Of a stretch of DNA of 64,000 nucleotides, positions 7,816 to 16,866 are shown piece by piece. The notes under the pieces are model-generated. The model searched no databases. It saw nothing but the letters and a program-made list of their open reading frames with translations, and was not told the origin of the DNA. Source of the stretch: Methylotenera_A sp044228245. GTDB lineage: Bacteria > Pseudomonadota > Gammaproteobacteria > Burkholderiales > Methylophilaceae. Location: contig JBGAVG010000002.1 of NCBI GenBank assembly GCA_044228245.1, positions 310,001 to 374,000 on the forward strand, written 5' to 3'. Numbering within the stretch: the stretch's first letter is position 1; each line of letters starts with the position of its first letter. The translations under genes and the position numbers were made by a program.

Positions 7816-9252
7816 ATGGCATATAGACAAACCAGTTCAAAAACGCTGCTGCAAAGGCGTAGCAACCTGAGCCAAATGCTGCAGCAATTCCTTGATAGCG
7901 CCTCTGTTATCGGTATCACCTTGGGGCTTATGAAACTTCATGCCGATCATATCGGGCAGACCACCCCTTATATTATTATGTTGCTGATGTTGCTGGGCAG
8001 TATGGCAATTACCTATGATAAATTTGCGATCTATCGAAGCAATGCCAGCTTCGCAGACAAGGCACTGAATCTATTAAAAGCATGGATGTTTACGTTTCTA
8101 TTGCTAATCGTATTAGGCTTTTTGACAAAGCAGAGTCATGTATATTCCAGAAACTTGATGGGCCAACTCTTTGTTATTGGCTACTTTACCCAGTTATTTT
8201 TGCATGTACTGCTCAGGATTATTTATCAAAAGTTCGTTCTGGGCTCCCAGCAAAGTGAGAATGTGCTCATTATCGGCCAGAGCCGTTTGGCCTATTATCT
8301 GCAAGATAAAATTTCCGGCAACCCCTGGATGAGCGAGCAAGTGATTGGATTCGTAGCGCTGCCTGGTGATGACATCCCCGCGTCCGGAAGAAAAGCCTCC
8401 GGAAGGAAACGCGATCCTGACATATTAGGAAGTATTGAAAATCTGCCTGCTCTGATCGACCAATACAATATCGATACAGTCTATGTCATTACGCCGCTTA
8501 AATCCGCCAAGGCGCTGGTAGATGTCTACATGAACACATTAGACAAACATGTCTCAATTCACTGGGTTCCCGATATTTTCTCGCTGCGGTTAGTGAATCA
8601 TAGCGTCAAGGAGATTTCCGGAATCCCGGTAATTACGCTCTCAGAAACGCCACTCATTGGCATGCGGCTACTTTTGAAGGCGATAGAAGATAAAGTGCTA
8701 TCCATTTTGATATTAATTATCATTAGTCCAATACTGCTTCTTGTTGCCATTGCAGTTAAACTGGACAGCCCCGGGCCGGTATTTTTCAGGCAGAACAGAA
8801 CCGGCTGGAGCGGAAAATCATTCAGGATCTGGAAATTCCGCAGCATGTATGTGCATCAGGAAGAGGCCGGCAAGTTAAAACAGGCTGAAAAAAATGACAG
8901 CCGAATCACGCGCGTGGGTGCCTTCATTCGCAAAACCAGTCTTGATGAGCTGCCGCAGATATTCAATGTGCTTACTGGCGACATGTCTTTAGTCGGACCG
9001 CGTCCGCATGCTGTACAGCACGATAAAGAATATTCACAAAGAATCTTTGATTACTTTGCGCGCCATCACATCAAACCCGGCATTACCGGCCTTGCTCAGG
9101 TACGCGGATTAAGGGGTGAGACCAAGGATATCAATCAGATGATTCAGCGTATTGAGTCCGACATCGAATATATCAACAAATGGTCAGTTTGGCTGGATAT
9201 TACAATCATTTTACGCACAGTTTTTGCTTTTACTGGCAAAAGTGCTTATTAA
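7816..9252 (+). CDS. Undecaprenyl-phosphate sugar-1-phosphate transferase (WcaJ/EpsB type)
   Basis: A 478-residue polyprenyl glycosylphosphotransferase that should start repeat-unit synthesis by moving a hexose-1-phosphate, probably glucose, from UDP-sugar to undecaprenyl phosphate. Residues about 25-145 hold four TM helices. About 150-270 is a CoA-binding-like domain (ENVLIIGQSRLAYYL). About 295-478 is the transferase domain, with a hairpin membrane helix, LDSPGPVFFRQ, WKFRSM, SLDELPQ, LVGPRPH and PGITGLAQVRG. Residues 189-198 are a small tandem duplication (ASGRK twice). It is the first gene of locus 1 and reads toward galE. Confidence 0.9.
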   Translation: MAYRQTSSKTLLQRRSNLSQMLQQFLDSASVIGITLGLMKLHADHIGQTTPYIIMLLMLLGSMAITYDKFAIYRSNASFADKALNLLKAWMFTFLLLIVLGFLTKQSHVYSRNLMGQLFVIGYFTQLFLHVLLRIIYQKFVLGSQQSENVLIIGQSRLAYYLQDKISGNPWMSEQVIGFVALPGDDIPASGRKASGRKRDPDILGSIENLPALIDQYNIDTVYVITPLKSAKALVDVYMNTLDKHVSIHWVPDIFSLRLVNHSVKEISGIPVITLSETPLIGMRLLLKAIEDKVLSILILIIISPILLLVAIAVKLDSPGPVFFRQNRTGWSGKSFRIWKFRSMYVHQEEAGKLKQAEKNDSRITRVGAFIRKTSLDELPQIFNVLTGDMSLVGPRPHAVQHDKEYSQRIFDYFARHHIKPGITGLAQVRGLRGETKDINQMIQRIESDIEYINKWSVWLDITIILRTVFAFTGKSAY

Positions 9253-9273
9253 GGTTAAGAGAAATAATAAAAT

Positions 9274-10284
9274 TTAATTATATCCTTGCGGATTCTGTGA
9301 TTGCCAGTGCCAGGCATCACGGCAGATATCGGCCAAATCACGTTGCGTTTGCCAGGCCAGTTTCTGTTTGGCCAAAGTGGCATCTGCAAAATACATTGCG
9401 ATGTCGCCTGCCCGCCTCTCAACAATTTTATACGGAATAACCCTGCCAGTGACTTCTTGAAAAGTATGCACCAGCTCTAATACGCTATAACCGTGGCCCG
9501 CGCCCAGATTGACGGTTAACAGCCCGCAGCTTTTATCCAGCACATGAAGTGCGGCTACATGGCCTAAAGCCAAATCTACCACATGAATATAATCGCGCAC
9601 GCCAGTGCCATCAACAGTTGGATAGTCGTTGCCAAATATGCTCAACTCTTTCAGCTTGCCTGCAGCTACCTGCGAAACATATGGCATCAGATTATTGGGG
9701 ATACCATTGGGATCTTCGCCGATCATGCCGCTTTCATGCGCGCCGACCGGGTTGAAGTAGCGCAATAACGCAATATTCCAGGCGGAATCTGATGCGCTTA
9801 AGTCTTCCAGAATCTGCTCCACCATGCGTTTGCTGTGCCCATAGGGATTAAATGGGCTTAATGGCGCGGTTTCCGGTATTGGCTTGGTGTCAGAGAAACC
9901 ATACACAGTTGCGGAGGAACTGAATACCAGATTCTTGACGTTAAACTCGGCCATCACCTCGGCCAATGCCAAACTACCCATGACATTGTTATCGTAGTAT
10001 CTAAGCGGATTAGCGACAGATTCTGCTACCGCCTTTAACCCGGCAAAATGAATCACTGCCTTGATGGCGTGCTGCTTGAAGACAGTCCATAAAAAATCTT
10101 TATCGCGCACATCGCCTTGTATCAAGGCAACCGTTTTGCCTGTGATTTTTTGAATTCGATTGATGACTTCCGGTTTGCTATTACAAAAGTTATCGATTAT
10201 TACCACTTCATATCCGGCGTTTAGCAGCTCAACGCAAGTATGTGAGCCAATATAACCAGCACCGCCCGTCACCAATATACTCAA
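9274..10284 (-). CDS. galE: UDP-glucose 4-epimerase
   Basis: A 336-residue extended SDR enzyme interconverting UDP-glucose and UDP-galactose (perhaps also the N-acetyl forms). The NAD-binding motif GGAGYIGSHTCVELL is at residues 7-21, SSSATVYG is the active-site serine region and YGHSKR supplies the YxxxK pair. The start is TTG with a strong site (AGGAGG) five to six bases upstream. It is convergent with the WcaJ-like gene (21 bases apart) and last in the minus-strand operon of locus 1, where it supplies a galactose donor. Confidence 0.95.
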   Translation of the reverse strand: MSILVTGGAGYIGSHTCVELLNAGYEVVIIDNFCNSKPEVINRIQKITGKTVALIQGDVRDKDFLWTVFKQHAIKAVIHFAGLKAVAESVANPLRYYDNNVMGSLALAEVMAEFNVKNLVFSSSATVYGFSDTKPIPETAPLSPFNPYGHSKRMVEQILEDLSASDSAWNIALLRYFNPVGAHESGMIGEDPNGIPNNLMPYVSQVAAGKLKELSIFGNDYPTVDGTGVRDYIHVVDLALGHVAALHVLDKSCGLLTVNLGAGHGYSVLELVHTFQEVTGRVIPYKIVERRAGDIAMYFADATLAKQKLAWQTQRDLADICRDAWHWQSQNPQGYN

Positions 10285-10307
10285 GATCGCCTCCTAAACA
10301 CCTAGCC

Positions 10308-11126
10308 CTAAGCTCCCAGCACGCCGAACTCAGCTCTGTCCTTAAGCACCTCACGTACCAGGCCGACATCAATTTTGTCTGCATTGGTAGAGTAGCCATA
10401 CACCAGAGCAGTATCACACAGGATATTGATACTGCGCGGAATGCCGCGTGCCGCCTCGCCAATCAGGCGCGTGGCTGCAGGCGTGAATAAAGGCTCATCA
10501 CGGCCTGCTACATGCAGCCGGTGCTGGATATATTTGTCAACTTCAAATGACTCTAATGGCGGAATAAAGAAATCGACTGATACGCGCTGAAAAAACTGCT
10601 GCAGATCAGGACGGCGCAGCAAATCTCTAAGCTGCGGTTGCCCGACCAATATGATTTGCAATAATTGGTCTTTATCCGCATTAATGTTAGAGAGCATGCG
10701 CAGAGATTCCAAAGCGGCGGGGTTTAAATTCTGCGCTTCGTCAATAATGAGTACAACACGCTTACCTTCAGCGTAAGATCGGATTAAAAATTGCTGGAAG
10801 GCATCAAACAACGCCAAGGGAGATTTGTCTTCATACGGCTGATTAAATGCCAGCATAATCCAGCTCAGCAGGTCGTCGATATGCTGATGCGTGTTATACA
10901 CGATCCCCACGGTAAGCTCGTCGCCCAGATTATTCAGCATATGCCGCACAAGGGTGGTCTTGCCGCAGCCGATTTCACCACAAATCACGGAGAAGCCTGC
11001 ACGGTTTTGTATGCCATACTCCAGCATCGCATACGCCATACTATGACGCAAACCAAAAAATAAAAATTCCGGGTCAGGCTGAATAGAGAATGGCTTTTCT
11101 TTCAACCCGTAAAATGCTTCATACAT
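10308..11126 (-). CDS. ExeA-like AAA ATPase of the PEP-CTERM/EPS-locus type
   Basis: A 272-residue P-loop ATPase with the family N-terminus MYEAFYGLKEKPFSIQPDP, Walker A CGEIGCGKTTLV (about 48-59), Walker B VVLIIDEAQNL and a sensor region QIILVGQPQLRDLL. It matches the putative secretion ATPase (TIGR03015 type) of exosortase-linked EPS loci; its exact role is unknown. An earlier in-frame start at 11186 exists, but family similarity and AAGG upstream point to the ATG at 11126. No exosortase gene is seen nearby. Confidence 0.85.
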   Translation of the reverse strand: MYEAFYGLKEKPFSIQPDPEFLFFGLRHSMAYAMLEYGIQNRAGFSVICGEIGCGKTTLVRHMLNNLGDELTVGIVYNTHQHIDDLLSWIMLAFNQPYEDKSPLALFDAFQQFLIRSYAEGKRVVLIIDEAQNLNPAALESLRMLSNINADKDQLLQIILVGQPQLRDLLRRPDLQQFFQRVSVDFFIPPLESFEVDKYIQHRLHVAGRDEPLFTPAATRLIGEAARGIPRSINILCDTALVYGYSTNADKIDVGLVREVLKDRAEFGVLGA

Positions 11127-11204
11127 GTTTTTTAACGCCTTATTTATATTCCAGAATATTGATGAGATTTTTTGAAAAAGTATCAATTTTCGACATTCAA
11201 ATCT

Positions 11205-12299
11205 CTATCCAACCAGGTAATCCAACCCATTCCAATTAAACAATTTTCTCATATTGGCTCGAAGTCCAACAACTTTCATTTGCAAGCCCTGCTTATCTAG
11301 CTGTTTTTTAAGTACCAATAACAACCCCAAAATGCCAGGGCCAAGATATTCGGCTTCAGCAAGATCCATTTGTATATTTTTATTTTGTAAACCAGCCTGT
11401 CTCATTAACTGACGAATGTCGGGAGTGACAGGATCAAGCACAACGCCTGAAATAATTATTCTGAAGCAATCTTTATCTTCGTTCAACATAACGGAACTTT
11501 TAAATGACAACTGTTCCAGGCGCTGTTGATTTAACTTCAACCAAATTACATGAGGGACTATTTTAGTAATCAAAAGTCGTAAAAAAAACTGGCCGTCGTT
11601 CCAGTAGCGCTTCCACAAATGCGGCTCTTCTTTAATCCGCCAGGCCCATTCCAATCCAATTTTTTGCAATTTTACAGGCGCTCTTTTCAGCCGTTTAGCC
11701 TCAAAGTTAATCACCGCCCCAAGATGACTGATCAGCGGCACTGTAATTTTGAATAGATTCTTAACAATCCAAGCCTGGCCCTTTTTTGCACCTAAAGCAA
11801 CTACTAGAAAATCTGCATTGCTCGAGTTTATGTTATCGATAACCGATGGTTCGCTCATCTCATCCACCGTTCCAAACCCTGGCGAATGGTAGCCGACACA
11901 TGCCAATCCGGTTGATTTCTCATTAATGCGTTTACATGCCTCAGCACCAGCACCATCAGGCCCGCCGAAAAAGTAAACCTTCATCTTTCTACGCCATTCT
12001 TGGCCAAGCGCTTCGAATAAGGTTGACCCAGCGACTCTTTCACTGATCGGGATGCCGAGCAATTTCGCTATCCAGACAATCGGAGCGCCATCCGCAATCA
12101 CAATATCGCTGTAAATCACCGAATTACGAAAATCCGGGTCATCCTGCGCCAATGCCAGAAAATTAAGATTCGGCGTTGTCAAAAAACAGGAAGTTTTTTT
12201 ATATTTGGCATCGCGTAAGCGACTCATCGTTTTTGACAAATCTATTGCATCAAAAGGCAGTCCGCCAATGCAATACACGTCACGTTCAAAATCATCCAT
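11205..12299 (-). CDS. WecG/TagA/CpsF-family glycosyltransferase with C-terminal STAS-like domain
   Basis: A 364-residue protein. Residues about 5-250 are a GT26 domain (TTPNLNFLALAQDD, DIVIADGAPIVW, ERVAGSTL, VYFFGGPDG, VALGAKKGQAWI), which adds ManNAc or a related sugar to a lipid-linked acceptor. Residues about 275-364 look like a STAS domain (IIISGVV, MDLAEAEYLGPGILGLLLVL, LQMKVVGLRANM). The usual phosphorylatable Ser/Thr after the Asp strand is replaced in LGPG. The ATG at 12299 has AGG eight bases upstream; a TTG lies one codon earlier. Confidence 0.82.
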   Translation of the reverse strand: MDDFERDVYCIGGLPFDAIDLSKTMSRLRDAKYKKTSCFLTTPNLNFLALAQDDPDFRNSVIYSDIVIADGAPIVWIAKLLGIPISERVAGSTLFEALGQEWRRKMKVYFFGGPDGAGAEACKRINEKSTGLACVGYHSPGFGTVDEMSEPSVIDNINSSNADFLVVALGAKKGQAWIVKNLFKITVPLISHLGAVINFEAKRLKRAPVKLQKIGLEWAWRIKEEPHLWKRYWNDGQFFLRLLITKIVPHVIWLKLNQQRLEQLSFKSSVMLNEDKDCFRIIISGVVLDPVTPDIRQLMRQAGLQNKNIQMDLAEAEYLGPGILGLLLVLKKQLDKQGLQMKVVGLRANMRKLFNWNGLDYLVG

Positions 12300-12308
12300 C
12301 AATTGAAC

Positions 12309-13487
12309 CTAATCTCTTTCTGTCTTATTCCAGGCTTTTTGTCTTTTGAACAAAAATTTAACATAGTGCGGAATTTTTGATATCACATAAACCGGCACCA
12401 GAAGCATTGCTGAGAAAGAAATAATATGTCTGCCCCAACCCAACCACGCCATGACAATAGCAATACTCAAAAGCGCAACGCCAGACAGCGAAACAAGGAA
12501 TGCTACATAGCCCACATCATACAGCATAAGAACTATTCCTGTGGCTGCAGCATATCCGAACAAAAGCGTAACCAGCAAGGCAAGCGGCGGCACTGCCAAA
12601 TCAAATGCCATAGCCAGCAAGTTCTTATCTCTTTTGATAACACCCTGCACAAACAATCTGGGCGCTTCTGAAAGAATTGTCGCAATATGTCCATGCTCCC
12701 AGCGCGTTCTTTGTCCAGACTGCACTTCGGAAACTATCGGGAAATAACTTGTTACCTGCGAGCCCAAATAAAAAATCGGCGGTATACCCGCTCTGGAAAA
12801 TTCAATACCCAATTTCATATCTTCAACGATGCTACCATTCGCTATATCGGCATCAGAAATCAAGCGCCACGGAAAAGCCATTCCTGTACCCATCAACTGG
12901 CATGGCAGGCCTAACTTGGCATAACCAAGCGGACGCACCAGGTTTTTTACGCTCCAGGCAAATTCGGCTATTCTGGATTTAAGATCTGTGCTTTTTGCAT
13001 ACATTAGATCCAGTGCCTGAACAGGGCGGCCAGTTTTTAGCGCATAAGCTGCAAGCAAGCTTAATGAGTCGGCCTGCAGTATACAATCGGCATCAATCAC
13101 AACAACCACATCAGGCGGACTTTTCGCCAAATAGCGAACACCAAAATCTAGCGCAAACCCTTTGCCTCGCTTATCCAGGTCATGGCGCTTAATCACTTCT
13201 GCCCCATGTTCTTCAGCGACTTCTGCTGTATCATCGCTGCAGTTGTCAGCAACCACAAGTAGACGATCCACTGATTTCAACTGGGGCTTGATCGAAGCAA
13301 GCGTAGCGATAATTCCGGAAGATTCGTTATGGGCAGGGATTAGCACCGCAATGCGCATACCATCTGCTGGAGTAACATCGTCATATTTCCTGGGGAAACA
13401 AGCAAATAGCACCTGCACAAATATGACCAGCGACGGAATGAATAGCAAGACGGCAATCGCTGAAAGCAAAATTTCAATCGAAGCCAT
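12309..13487 (-). CDS. Membrane glycosyltransferase family 2
   Basis: A 392-residue GT-A fold transferase. An N-terminal membrane helix (about 5-28) is followed by the catalytic domain starting RIAVLIPAHNESSGI, with VVVIDADC as the DXD-type metal site and a QRTRW motif like the Q(Q/R)xRW of processive GT2 enzymes. Two or three C-terminal TM helices follow (about 290-370). It abuts the downstream end of the next GT4 gene exactly (TAG then ATG), indicating cotranscription. Donor and acceptor are unknown. Confidence 0.87.
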   Translation of the reverse strand: MASIEILLSAIAVLLFIPSLVIFVQVLFACFPRKYDDVTPADGMRIAVLIPAHNESSGIIATLASIKPQLKSVDRLLVVADNCSDDTAEVAEEHGAEVIKRHDLDKRGKGFALDFGVRYLAKSPPDVVVVIDADCILQADSLSLLAAYALKTGRPVQALDLMYAKSTDLKSRIAEFAWSVKNLVRPLGYAKLGLPCQLMGTGMAFPWRLISDADIANGSIVEDMKLGIEFSRAGIPPIFYLGSQVTSYFPIVSEVQSGQRTRWEHGHIATILSEAPRLFVQGVIKRDKNLLAMAFDLAVPPLALLVTLLFGYAAATGIVLMLYDVGYVAFLVSLSGVALLSIAIVMAWLGWGRHIISFSAMLLVPVYVISKIPHYVKFLFKRQKAWNKTERD

Positions 13488-14693
13488 CTATCTGGCGCTT
13501 TCAAGAAATAACGCTGCCAACTTCCCTGCTTCGTTATCAATACTATGCCGCTGTGTCACTCTGGTGTAGGCAGCCTCCCCCATATCGCTTAGCTGCTGCA
13601 CAGATGCGGATAGCACTTGTTCGATTGCATTGGAAAGTTCCAATACGGATCCTGCGGGAACCAGCCAGCCATTCTCACCTGGAATCACCAGTTCCGGAAT
13701 CCCTGCAATATAGGTGCTGATCACCGGCCGTTTAAGCGCCATCGCCTCCATAATGACGACTGGCAAACCTTCGGCAAAGCTGGGCAGCACCATGGCTTGT
13801 GATGCCAGAATCTCGTCGCGCACCTGTTTGCTGCTGATCCAGCCAGTGATCTTTACATTGACATCAAGACCATACGCTTTAATAGCCCGCTCGACTTCAG
13901 GCCGCATTTCTCCGTCTCCGGCTAGCACCAACTCAAATTCAAGGCCCTTTTCTTTTAACATTCGGCACGCTTGCAGCAATAAGAGTTGCCCTTTCTGCTC
14001 ACATAGCCTGCCAACGCATACCAGACGGGCTTTATGGGGTGGCAGTGAAGACGCGACATCGTAGAATGATTGCTCAAGCCCACAATGGACGATTTTTACT
14101 TTATGCCAGTATTCATGCGCTATCCAGCGATATAACTGGCTCCGTCCAAAAGAACTGATGGCCACAACAAAGGAGGCCTGACGGATTTTTTCTGCAAGCT
14201 TGAGTGTCTGCGGCTTATCAAACTCCTCTGGCCCATGGACTGTAAAACTGTAAGGTGGTCCACCAAGCGCATGCGCCAGCATGACGACTTCAGCCGAGTT
14301 GCTGCCAAAATGGGCATGCACATGCTGTGCGCCAAACGATCTCATCCAAAGAAAGGCTTGGCAAGCTTCTACTAAGTAAATGAGATGGAAGACTAACGGC
14401 CTATCCGCATTCCAGCCCATTTTCAATGCTAATTTAAACGTCATAAAAAACCGTATGGGAGTTGAAACAAGTACTTTAAGCACCGCGGACAATAGCGCGA
14501 ATACGCCGCTCTCAAGCACATACTGCGTATTGGCTTGTTCCTCCAAATCCTCCTGGTCTACCAGTTCACCTTTTCCGCCTCTCAGCGCGATACGCTGAAT
14601 AGTCATACCCAACCTTTCTAGAGCAAGGATCTCTCGGCGGATAAAGCTGTGGCTGACCTTGGGGTATTGATTAATAAAATAGGCAACGCGCAT
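13488..14693 (-). CDS. Glycosyltransferase family 4
   Basis: A 401-residue GT-B fold retaining transferase resembling WcaL-type colanic acid enzymes. It begins MRVAYFINQYPKVSHSFIRRE and contains HVHAHFG, FTVHGPEEFD, LVCVGRLCEQKGQ and an intact EX7E motif in EGLPVVIMEAMA (about residue 300). An in-frame TTG lies one codon earlier, but the ATG at 14693 is preferred. Substrate unknown; the position inside the EPS operon indicates repeat-unit assembly at the inner face of the membrane. Confidence 0.9.
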   Translation of the reverse strand: MRVAYFINQYPKVSHSFIRREILALERLGMTIQRIALRGGKGELVDQEDLEEQANTQYVLESGVFALLSAVLKVLVSTPIRFFMTFKLALKMGWNADRPLVFHLIYLVEACQAFLWMRSFGAQHVHAHFGSNSAEVVMLAHALGGPPYSFTVHGPEEFDKPQTLKLAEKIRQASFVVAISSFGRSQLYRWIAHEYWHKVKIVHCGLEQSFYDVASSLPPHKARLVCVGRLCEQKGQLLLLQACRMLKEKGLEFELVLAGDGEMRPEVERAIKAYGLDVNVKITGWISSKQVRDEILASQAMVLPSFAEGLPVVIMEAMALKRPVISTYIAGIPELVIPGENGWLVPAGSVLELSNAIEQVLSASVQQLSDMGEAAYTRVTQRHSIDNEAGKLAALFLESAR

Positions 14694-14733
14694 CAAATCT
14701 CACTTAAATAATAAATTGTATTTTTAATTTTAA

Positions 14734-15669
14734 TTAATGCTTATCCATGTTGGGCAATGCTGAAACTTTCATCCATTCGTGACTGATAGACAATCCTTTT
14801 TGGATTGAAATACGAGGTTGCCAGCCAAACATCCTCTTTGCTTCTGTGCTATCCAGCACTATCTCTTTAACATCAAATTTTCTTGATTCAGTGTATTCAA
14901 TTTCCACATCTGATCGCGTTTCTTCTCTAATCAAATCCACCAATTCGTTAAGTGACACAGCTTTACCAGAACCGGCATTTACAACCCCGACTGCGTCTTT
15001 TTCAATTGCCAATCTGCAAAGTTTCGCCAAATCTGTCACGAACAGATAATCGCGTTTAACCGTCCCATTACCCCAAATTTGAATTTTTTTCTTGGCTAAC
15101 ATTTGTGCCATGAATGTGGAAACCGCTCCGAATTCGCTTTGGTATCCTTGTCTGGGTCCATATAAATTCGCCGGTCGAATAATCATTGGTCTCAAGTCAT
15201 AAAGATGTGCAAACATTCCCAAATATTTCTCTATTGCAACCTTAACAACGCCATATGAGCAAATCGGGTTAAGCGCATGCGTTTCTGGCACTGGGCTAAC
15301 TGAAGGCTGGCCGTAAACAGCTCCTCCCGTTGAGAAAAATACAATACGCTTGATGTTGCTAGCCAGCATGAGCTGCAAAAAAATAACTGTATTGACCAGA
15401 TTGCTCTGAATATCTGCTACAGGGTCCAGGTTAGAAGTGCTTGGTATTGTGGAACAAATCAAGTGAACTACTACATCCACAGCCTGAAGCGCCTGGGCGA
15501 GTAGCGTAGTATCAGCAAAATCGCCCAAAAAGTAATTAACGCCAAAAATAGGAAGGCGCCACTTTTCAGTATTCCTATCGAAAACATTGACATCGTATCC
15601 TGCCGACAGCAACTCATCGACAACATGAGAGCCGATAAACCCGTTACCCCCCAATACCAGCGCTCTCAT
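14734..15669 (-). CDS. NAD-dependent sugar-nucleotide epimerase/dehydratase
   Basis: A 311-residue extended SDR protein with LVLGGNGFIGSHVVDELL at the N-terminus, FFSTGGAVYGQPSV around the active site, a YGVVK (YxxxK) pair and RPANLYGPRQG. It resembles UDP-glucose 4-epimerase-like enzymes, but the exact product cannot be read from sequence. A strong site, AGGAGG, precedes the ATG, and the stop of the upstream GT4 gene lies one base away, so they are translated in series. Confidence 0.85.
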   Translation of the reverse strand: MRALVLGGNGFIGSHVVDELLSAGYDVNVFDRNTEKWRLPIFGVNYFLGDFADTTLLAQALQAVDVVVHLICSTIPSTSNLDPVADIQSNLVNTVIFLQLMLASNIKRIVFFSTGGAVYGQPSVSPVPETHALNPICSYGVVKVAIEKYLGMFAHLYDLRPMIIRPANLYGPRQGYQSEFGAVSTFMAQMLAKKKIQIWGNGTVKRDYLFVTDLAKLCRLAIEKDAVGVVNAGSGKAVSLNELVDLIREETRSDVEIEYTESRKFDVKEIVLDSTEAKRMFGWQPRISIQKGLSISHEWMKVSALPNMDKH

Positions 15670-15670
15670 T

Positions 15671-16831
15671 TTAATTAACCTCCTTTTTGGCGTCCTGATC
15701 GTTTAAGCGTGACACCAGGAGCTTTGCCCGTTGACGCCCGACATTTGACCACACATATTCATTGGCTTTCATATGGGCATTTTTCGAGAGTCTTTTTCTT
15801 AAATCAACATCCTCAGAAATCTTCTTTAATGATTCAATCCAGGTTTCAGCATCAAAAGGAGCCATGACAAAGCCTTCTTTGCCATGCTCGACAACCCCGC
15901 CGCCGCCCATGGGGCTCACAATACAAGGCAACCCTGCCCCAAGCGCAAGATAGGTCACTAATGGGCTGCCCTCTTCAAGGCTTGGCAGAATGAAGACATC
16001 CGCTTCTTTATATATTGATCTCAAATCTTTCACATAAGGTACATGTTCAATATCAGACCTCTTCAGGTAAGGTTCAATAATATGGCGAACCTCAGGCTGA
16101 ATGTCGCCGACCAGCCTTAATTTTCCTTTTATATTGGATCTGCACCAATAATCCAAGATCAGATGCGGGCCTTTACGTACGCCTATCGTGCCGACAAAAA
16201 TCGCTGTGATTCCAGCATCCTGAGAGCGTCCGACTAATTCATCCGCCGGCAGAACCTCACTCTCTCTGAGTCCGTAAGTCGTTTCAAGTATTTTTCTGGG
16301 GGAAACATTCGCAGCAATCAATGATGCTGTGACATTCGGACTGCAGGAAAATACAAAATCTGACAGCTCGAGCTTAGCTGACTCCTCAATTACGGCTTCA
16401 GAAGTTATGCCATGGGCCGGCTTCAGTCCCAGCCGAGCATACTCAGCATCCAGTATCGATTTGCTCGTTGCCTGGTGTGTATTAACACTCTCCATGATAA
16501 GTTGATGCCCACGCGCATATAGATTTTTATAAAGCGCAAGTGAAGCCCCTGGCCAAAGATAAACGATGTCCGAGTTGGTTAGCGAGCTAGAAAATCGAAA
16601 TTCAGAAAATTTCTTGATCTGCTTTTCGGTCAATAGCCGATATGCGATAGATTTTGCCCAAGCAGGAAAGGCGTTCCGATAGAAAGGTTTGATTAAGTCA
16701 GCACCCGAAGCAATTCCCATGATAGAAACTTCTGTATCCTCTGACTGCATAGCTTCAATAATAGAAAGTGCTGCATAAGCGATGCCGCCTATGTGGAAAT
16801 AATTAGGGTAAAAAGCAGCGATTTTCTTCAT
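15671..16831 (-). CDS. Glycosyltransferase family 4 with altered EX7E motif
   Basis: A 386-residue GT-B protein: KIAAFYPNYFHIGGIAYAAL at the N-terminus, GTIGVRKGPHLILDYW in the donor-binding domain, and PSLEEGSPLVTYLALGAG where the EX7E motif should be. The first Glu is present, but the second is replaced by Leu, which could lower or change activity. Neighbours are an epimerase downstream and a GT2 gene upstream on the same strand. The acceptor is unknown. Confidence 0.85.
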   Translation of the reverse strand: MKKIAAFYPNYFHIGGIAYAALSIIEAMQSEDTEVSIMGIASGADLIKPFYRNAFPAWAKSIAYRLLTEKQIKKFSEFRFSSSLTNSDIVYLWPGASLALYKNLYARGHQLIMESVNTHQATSKSILDAEYARLGLKPAHGITSEAVIEESAKLELSDFVFSCSPNVTASLIAANVSPRKILETTYGLRESEVLPADELVGRSQDAGITAIFVGTIGVRKGPHLILDYWCRSNIKGKLRLVGDIQPEVRHIIEPYLKRSDIEHVPYVKDLRSIYKEADVFILPSLEEGSPLVTYLALGAGLPCIVSPMGGGGVVEHGKEGFVMAPFDAETWIESLKKISEDVDLRKRLSKNAHMKANEYVWSNVGRQRAKLLVSRLNDQDAKKEVN

Positions 16832-16866
16832 GAGTTCTTATCGATCATAACGTAATTATTTTTAAT

